A stretch of 64,000 nucleotides of DNA, from positions 99,267,869-99,331,868 of the forward strand of contig OW386285.2 of assembly GCA_936432065.2 (NCBI GenBank), given 5' to 3'. Position numbers and translations under genes: made by a program. Position 1 is the stretch's first letter. Every line of letters begins with the position of its first letter. Shown piece by piece: positions 57,971-64,000 of this stretch. Below the pieces are notes generated by a model. The model saw only the letters and a list, made by a program, of their open reading frames with translations, had not been told where the DNA came from and searched no databases. This DNA is from Rutpela maculata. Taxonomy: Eukaryota; Arthropoda; Insecta; Coleoptera; Cerambycidae.

Positions 57971-60322
57971 ATAGGCTATTGTCTATGTACAAAAAAAGAG
58001 GGTTGAAAGGAACTAAAACGTTAAAGGGTTTTTATTGTTTATTATGTTCAATTGACCCCAAGATATGAAAAAACCGCTGAGTGCTACCATTTAAAGTGGT
58101 GCGTTTTTGAGATCGAAGTAAAAAGGTCCATTTTTCATATTTTTCTTGCTCGAAAACTATGAATTTTTTCTATAAACACGTCAATAGAAAAGTGTGTAGA
58201 GAATTAAATTTCCAATCGAAATGGCACCTTCAGAAGTCAAAATTTTTTTTTTTACAAAAATACGTCCAAAAAACAAAACAAAAAAAAAACGAAAAAATGC
58301 AATTTTTTATTTATTTCTTTTATTTTAGCCTGTAACTATTTTTCGGGTACATTTAGGCATAGACATTGCTACATAATAAAAAAAGCTGGCGTTCTATCCG
58401 TTAAAATGAGATTTTGTAAACAGTTTTACGATTAATAGTGACCGAGATATAGCGTTTCAAAGTTTGCAACTTTTTTTGCTAATTTTTACTATTTTTTTTC
58501 AAATTTCGTCCTGTAACTTTTTTCTGAGTGAATTTAGGTGTAGACATTATTATATTAAAGTGAAAGCTCACTTTACGCCAGTTGAAATGGTGGCTGGTAA
58601 AAGTCTTTACGACAAATAGAAACCTAGACACAGCGTTTCGAAGAGTGTTACTTTTATTAACTTTCTTCCAATTTTTACGTTCTTTTTTAAATTTCGGCCT
58701 ATAACTTATTTGTGCTTTAAGTACAGATATTGCTACACTGAATGACCTCGCAGTTTTTAAATGGTCTGCAATAGAAGTTTAACCCAAGTATTGTTTTTTC
58801 TCCTTATTATCCTTATCCATTTTTCGTATCCGGCCTCAGAAAATCAGCTTACTGGCACATTTCGTAATGATATCATGTAGACGGATTCAAGATACCTACC
58901 GTGTGTGTAGTCGCGGGCTAGGCATGGGGAGTAGAATTGCAATATCGCGTGTGCCAGCTGGCTGAAATGAAATAACAGAGCTGGAATGCTCCATCGATGG
59001 ACGAATTTACTGCTGCCGGTGTTGTCATATTTCTCGCGCTACGTGAATGTACATGCCTAATGGGAAATTACACGCACGGTATAAGATATGCATGCTGTCA
59101 AAACATTTAGTGTGTCTAAGCCTTTATAGGCAACATGTACTTTTTGTATGTGAGAGAATCTGATTTTAGTTGTGTTCAGAAAATGGACTAGTACCAATTT
59201 TGACAAATAAACCTCCCGCACCACAAGTTTTGCTGGAAAAAATAGCCTGTAAATGCACCAAAGGATGCAGAGGAAACTGTGGTTGCAGGAAAATGGGAAT
59301 GAATTGCTCCATTTTTTGCAAAGAATGTATGGGAATGAACTGCGAAAACGCTGATGTACCTCAAATAACGGAAGACGATGTTTACATAGATGCCGATGAA
59401 GAAATCGACTTTGATTTTGAAAATATGTTAAATCCAGCATTTGAATAATTTCATAATGTAAGTTATTAATCTAAGTTATTTGAACAAAAAAAAAAAAAAA
59501 CACGTGATATAATAAAGTTCAGAAGTGGAAAAATGTAGAAAGTTATTTTTTAAGTACTATATCTAGACTGTATCTTGGTTACTATTGATCTCATAAACTT
59601 CTATTGCAGACCATTTAAACAAGAATGCTGCGAGTACATTCCATGTAGCAATATCTGTATTTGACAAATAAGTTATAGGCCGAAATTTAAAAAAGAACGT
59701 AAAAATTGGAAGAAAGTTAATAAAAGTAACACTCTTCGAAACGCTGTATATAGGTTTCTATTTGTCGTAGAGACTTTTACCAGCCACCACTTCAACGGGC
59801 GTAAAGTGAGTTTTCACTTTAATATAATAACGTCTTCACCTAAATTCACTCAGAAAAAAGTTACAGGACGAAATTTGAAAAAAAATAGTAATCTCATTTT
59901 AACGGGTAAAACGCCAGCTTTTTTTGTTATGCAGCAATGTCTATGCCTAAATGTACCCGAAAAATAGTTACAGGCTAAAATAAAAAAAAAAATAAAAAAT
60001 TGTATTTTTTCATTTTGTTTTGTTTTATTTTTTGGACGTATTTTTGTAAAAAAAGAAATTTTTGACTTCTGAAGGTGCCATTTCGATTGGAAATTTAAAT
60101 CTCTACATACTTTTCTATTGACGTGTTTATAGAAAAAATTCATAGTTTTCGAGCAAAAAAAATATGAAAAGTGGACCTTTTTTCTTCGATCTCAAAAACG
60201 CACCACTTTAAATGGTAGCACTCCGCGGTTTTTTCATATCTTGGGGTCAATTGAACATAAGAAACAATAAAAACCCTTTAACGTTTTAGTTCCTTTCTAC
60301 AAAACATGGACAATAGACTATA
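57971..60322. mobile_element. 2.35 kb element with 0.7-0.8 kb inverted arms enclosing a CXC exon
   Basis: 57971-58783 is repeated inverted at 59594-60322 (CAGATATTGCTACA, AAATGGTCTGCAATAGAAG, ACGCACCACTTTAAATGGTA and GTTAAAGGGTTTTTATTGTT with their complements). The right arm lacks about 85 bases near 59890. Each arm contains three degenerate copies of a unit of roughly 170 bases marked by TTTCG.CCTGTAACTTTTTT. The 810-base middle carries the CXC-domain exon at 59180-59448. No transposase was recognised. Confidence 0.8.
59180..59448 (+). pseudogene. CXC-domain terminal exon of the predicted nuclease/CXC family
   Basis: The frame ENGLVPILTNKPPAPQ leads into ACKCTKGCRGNCGCRKMG and SIFCKECMGMNC, a cysteine spacing of C-x-C-x3-C-x3-C-x-C-x6-C-x3-C-x2-C-x4-C as in CXC (tesmin/TSO1-like) DNA-binding domains. 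A 34-residue acidic tail ends FENMLNPAFE and TAA. TTTAGTTGTGTTCAG before 59180 is a plausible splice acceptor, and the frame has no ATG, so this looks like a last exon cut off from its gene. AATAAA follows at 59511. The exon itself is undamaged, unlike the copy at 162-860. No upstream nuclease exon is found between the arms. Confidence 0.7.
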
Positions 60323-61049
60323 AGTACAAGCGACAAAAATTAAGAAAATAATTTTTTTTAATTAAATGATTAATAACTTTCTTATTTCCTAATTGATTTT
60401 CATCAAAAACAATGGTGTTCTTCCTCTAGCTTACATTAACTTACGTTCCAAATTTCAATACAATCGGACTTTTCTTTCTTAAGTTATCGTGCTTATAAAA
60501 ACGTGACGGACGGACATTTTGAAAGTTGTTTAGAATTTGTTCTTCGTTTTTGCGAAGAGCATAAAAAACCGTTATATTAAAAACTTCCTAATGAATAAAA
60601 TAAGGGTTATAACTGTAATGAATACACAATTTATCATGTACTACTGCAATTTTAGGTACTTTATTGCAGAAACCGTTGGGTGTGTGCTCTATTCTCACTC
60701 AGCGCACCAGCACTCAGTTTTGCATTTTTACTGGGTTAATTCTGCAAGGAATCGATTCTAATTATAGGTTTTTGAAAGAGGAAGATTCTGCTCTAAAAAA
60801 TGGTACCATTTTTACATTGATTTGAACGTTTATTTTGTTCTAAAATTGTTATTGAAAGTTGAAATACATTTCCGTCAGTTGATCTGTATGTACGGTACCC
60901 ATATATGAAAAGAGGTCGCAATTTTAACGCATCAAGTTGAATTTTTTTAGTCGCTTCGTCTATTGTCAGAATAGAACCTTATTGAATTTCATAACGGTCC
61001 ATTGAGTAGTTTAATTATTATAAATAATTATTTAAAAGCATCACTTTTA
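60323..61049. other. Gene-free stretch
   Basis: No recognised gene. 60370-60520 (CCAAATTTCAATACAATCGG, CGTGACGGACGGACA) resembles boxes common in insect interspersed repeats. Confidence 0.35.
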
Positions 61050-63545
61050 ACAACACGTCATTTTATGATCCATCTGTCAAGTTTCCACTTCTCGTTTCAC
61101 CGGAAGTGACCTCTACTTTTGGTTTCTAAATGGGACACCCTTTACATTTGTACATTTTTAAAGTCTAGATGTCATGCTGTACTGATTTTATTACTTTTTG
61201 CACCATTTTCAGTTTTTTGCAGCCAATTTTAATTTTCAATCTGTGTTCCGTATCCCACCAGAAATTGACCCTCCAATATGTGTTGAGGTATATCGTTAGA
61301 TTGATATTGAAAAATTACATTTAACTGTAGTATGAAAGTGTTTCATTTGAAAATTTTGAGAAATTTCGAAAAAGTGATTTTATCAACTTTCGACTTCTCT
61401 GTGACACAAATTAACAACAACGAAATTCAATATGTATTTTTCTTCAATTGGGTTGTTGACGAATTTTCAAAAATGGTGAAATATGGTAGTGGAGAACTTA
61501 ATTTAGTTATATGTTTAATTTGGAAGAAAAATTCTTAGCGCAACATATTTTAAAAAATTGTTAAACTTCGACTATTTGAATGTGCCGCGAAAACGGTAGT
61601 GACATCATAACGGCAGTTAGATGTGAACTTATAAGCAGAACAGATGAAGACGAATAAGTTGACATTACTGACAAGAAAGAAAATAACCTCACATGTCAAA
61701 AGTAAATTTGACGTTTAGTTAGCAGTGATTGATGTTTGCAGTTATTGTTAATATTTTTTTACAAAACGACCAAGGCAGTATATCTGTAATAGCTAATTCT
61801 GACATTCTACTTGCGGTAGATATATTTATGGTCAGCGAATTTTTAAAAAGAGACGATCGTTTTGACATTGCAATGGTTGGAAGTGCAAAAGCTGCAAGGT
61901 ACTTACGTTACAGCTGCTATAGACAGTACAAACTATTGTAATTTCTGCAAGAACTTCCTTTATCTTATCTTATTAATATTACATAATATGTCTAATATGT
62001 ATTTTATTAAATATTTCCTTTTCATTGTTTTATTTCCTATTAACTATATACATGCGTATCTAACTGAAAACAACAATATAAGTTTATCTACTAAAGAAAT
62101 TATTTATTATCCATTGATACTCACTTCTAAGAAGAGTCAGAATGAGACTTACGAAGATATCAAGAAAGGTCTGTATTATAACAAAAAATAATAAATAGGT
62201 AAGTACTTTATGCTAGTATCTATCCAAGCAATAAACAATGATATGTATTTATAACACACAACAATCCAACGCATTCGTAGCCATTTCCGACTGATTGTGT
62301 TCACCGACTTTAGACGACTTTCACAGTTTGTTTCATATAGTTTTTCAATGGCGAGTTTTTAAATTTCCTTAATTTATTGATCATCCTAGTACTATGGGGC
62401 GTCTAGGAAGCTTCATAAATAATCAATAGCTAACAAAAACAACTGCACTTTATTCCAATATAAACTAGATAAAATACATAAAAGCAGATTAAAGCCATTT
62501 CCCTCCTTTTAGGAAGTGAAAGCATGAATAACATTCTAATCTAGAGCCGTTAAGAATACAGTTATACACCCTGTTTTATCCACCAGTTTGGCGGGTAATT
62601 TAAATTTGTAACAGCTAGAGCGCCACACAAGTCTTGTAATGCGGCCGTTTTTCCTACAACATAAACCCATATTAAAAATCAAATTCCTACATTAAGATAC
62701 AACTTACCACAAATAAAACGCTTAGAATACATTGTAATTTGTTACTTTACTTAACATTGAAATGGTCTCCACAATAAGAAGGCTTGGTCCTTCTCTGGTG
62801 GCTTTGAATCATTCATTATTACGTTCAGCGTTTATTATTGGAACACAACAGTTTTTCTGGTGAATTGGTGGTATTATTTACACAGTACGGCAGAAAACAC
62901 TATCTGTACTTATATTTATCCATAACTAGATGCTGTTAAACTATACCGAATTGTAACCTATGAACGTCAGTTGAATTTGACGTTAAATATAATGTCAGAT
63001 TAAACTGTGGTGATTGCCTTTTTTCTCCGTCGCTATCAGCGAGTTTCTAAATTAGTACCCATTTCTCGTTGTTTTATAACTAACTTCTCTACAGACTGCC
63101 GTTATTATGTCATCTCCGTTTTAAATGCATGTATTTTTGTAATTAATATTATAATATTATAAAACTTTCTTTTCAACTTCTACATGTTTCTAATGATTTT
63201 TTATGAATAATTGTTATTGTTTAACATAGATTCTCCCCAAATTTTAACTTAGTGCAACAACCCAATTATTCACGAATATTAGAATAATTTCTGGTGGGTC
63301 ATGGCACGCTAGATTGAAAATTAAAATTGGCTGTAAAAAAATTTAAATGATGGAAAGAGTATTAAAGTTAGCACAGTCGTATGTAGAATGATCTTTGGAT
63401 TCCAAAAATGCAAAAATATATAAGGTGTCCCGATTCAAAATCAAAAGTAGAGGCCAGTTCCGGTGAAACCGGAAGTCATAGAAACTTGACAGATGGATAA
63501 ATAAATGTCGTTTTGGTAACATATGACACGTATCTAGTTTCATTC
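61050..63545. mobile_element. 2.5 kb element with ~0.5 kb inverted arms
   Basis: 61050-61720 is partly repeated inverted at 62960-63545: CCATCTGTCAAGTTTC, GCCAATTTTAATTTTCAAT, ACCAGAAATT, CAATTGGGTTGTTG and CATAACGGCAGT match complements on the right. The right arm lacks part of the left arm. The middle contains frames at 61729-62191 with no recognised motif. Confidence 0.65.
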
Positions 63546-63694
63546 AAAACAATGAAATGGCGACCGGAAAGTGATGAACCTAACTATACTTGTAATCTCT
63601 TTTATTTCTTATTTTAAGAGAAAAAGCCATTATTCAAGAAAGTTTCGCTTATTCTGAAAAGTCCCAGGCCATAGTCAGAATTTATAAATAACTT

Positions 63695-64000
63695 ACAGGG
63701 TGATTCAAATATAAGGAAGCATGACATTGTGAGTAAAGTGTAAGTTCTTTGAGAGGAAATTAAAAATGTTACAGGAAAAAATATATTTGTAATGTTAATG
63801 AAAATTCAGATATGGGATTTGAATATTATATCTCGAAATTGATATTTTTGCCTTAGCCGTGACTAAACAGGTTAGAGTCATTTCCATAATAAATGGAATG
63901 AGCAGTTCAATCTTAAAGGATGACCTGCACGTTCTCCTTATGTTACCCCACTTAATGTTTTATGGGGACACCTAAAGCAACAAGCTTATGAGCATTGTAT
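63695..64000 (+). pseudogene. Mariner transposase C-terminal fragment, running off the window
   Basis: At 63925-64000 the frame reads PARSPYVTPLNVLWGHLKQQAY, split here as PARSPYVTPLN plus VLWGHLKQQAY. It corresponds to the PxSPDLxPxDFxLWGxLK signature around the last catalytic Asp of mariner transposases. The preceding Trp codon is TGA, and the usual Asp codons are Tyr and Asn, so it is inactive. ACAGGGTGATTCAAATATAA at 63695 looks like a transposon end. The remainder lies beyond the window. Confidence 0.6.

Noticed and set aside
59057..59440. A 127-codon minus-strand frame opposite the CXC exon
   Set aside because: It is the complement of a frame with clear CXC cysteine spacing; its own translation has no family motif.
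61729..62191. Host gene candidate in the middle of the long-arm element
   Set aside because: Two short overlapping frames without recognised motifs, no splice structure that joins them, and location between inverted arms.

Overview
This window reads as intergenic, repeat-dominated nuclear DNA of an arthropod, most likely an insect. It is strongly A+T-rich. It mixes BEL/Pao and Gypsy-type LTR retrotransposons, Jockey-like and other LINEs, mariner, hAT, Crypton-like and DDE transposon pieces, tRNA-derived SINEs and very many inverted-repeat elements. I found no intact host gene, no rRNA, no convincing functional tRNA and no CRISPR array. Almost every reading frame that resembles a known protein is a decayed mobile-element fragment. 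The species cannot be named from the sequence alone.

Left part (1-26 kb): two fragments of one multicopy protein family, a predicted PIN/XPG-like nuclease with a C-terminal cysteine-rich CXC domain, lie on the minus strand at 162-860 and 5193-5498. About 4.3 kb of inserted DNA separates them, including a 1.46 kb foldback palindrome (3488-4944). A broken DDE transposase follows at 5979-7539. Then come MITEs, palindromes, SINEs and a LINE reverse-transcriptase remnant split in two by a 1.47 kb inverted-repeat element (16632-18097). A solo LTR (19610-20058) sits inside a repeat whose empty version is present 3 kb away. A 201-bp hAT MITE has a perfect 8-bp target duplication, and a small inverted-repeat element carries a Crypton-like recombinase N-terminus.

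Middle part (26-47 kb): a Jockey-like RT fragment abuts a Gypsy pol remnant that has lost its integrase catalytic core. Three foldback or long-terminal-inverted-repeat elements are packed into 30.2-33.2 kb, one nested in another. A 4.56 kb hAT-like element (33630-38187) is inserted in a GT microsatellite and has itself received other repeats. A BEL/Pao element on the minus strand (41815-46810) keeps gag, protease, RT and RNase H but has lost integrase and its 3' LTR. A 0.6 kb palindrome made of two smaller palindromes interrupts its leader.

Right part (47-64 kb): more copies of a roughly 0.7 kb interspersed repeat (seven in the window, called family R1 here), a second repeat family (X), a tandem duplication, tRNA-like segments, another LINE RT remnant and a 182-bp hAT MITE. 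Two large elements have inverted arms of 0.5-0.8 kb. One of them (57971-60322) encloses a second CXC-domain exon. The last 80 bases hold the end of a mariner transposase.

The most interesting candidate for an under-described system is the predicted PIN-like nuclease/CXC family: three fragments in 64 kb, one of them between long inverted arms. Family names come from motifs read by eye. Element boundaries come from repeat comparison within the window, not from database searches.
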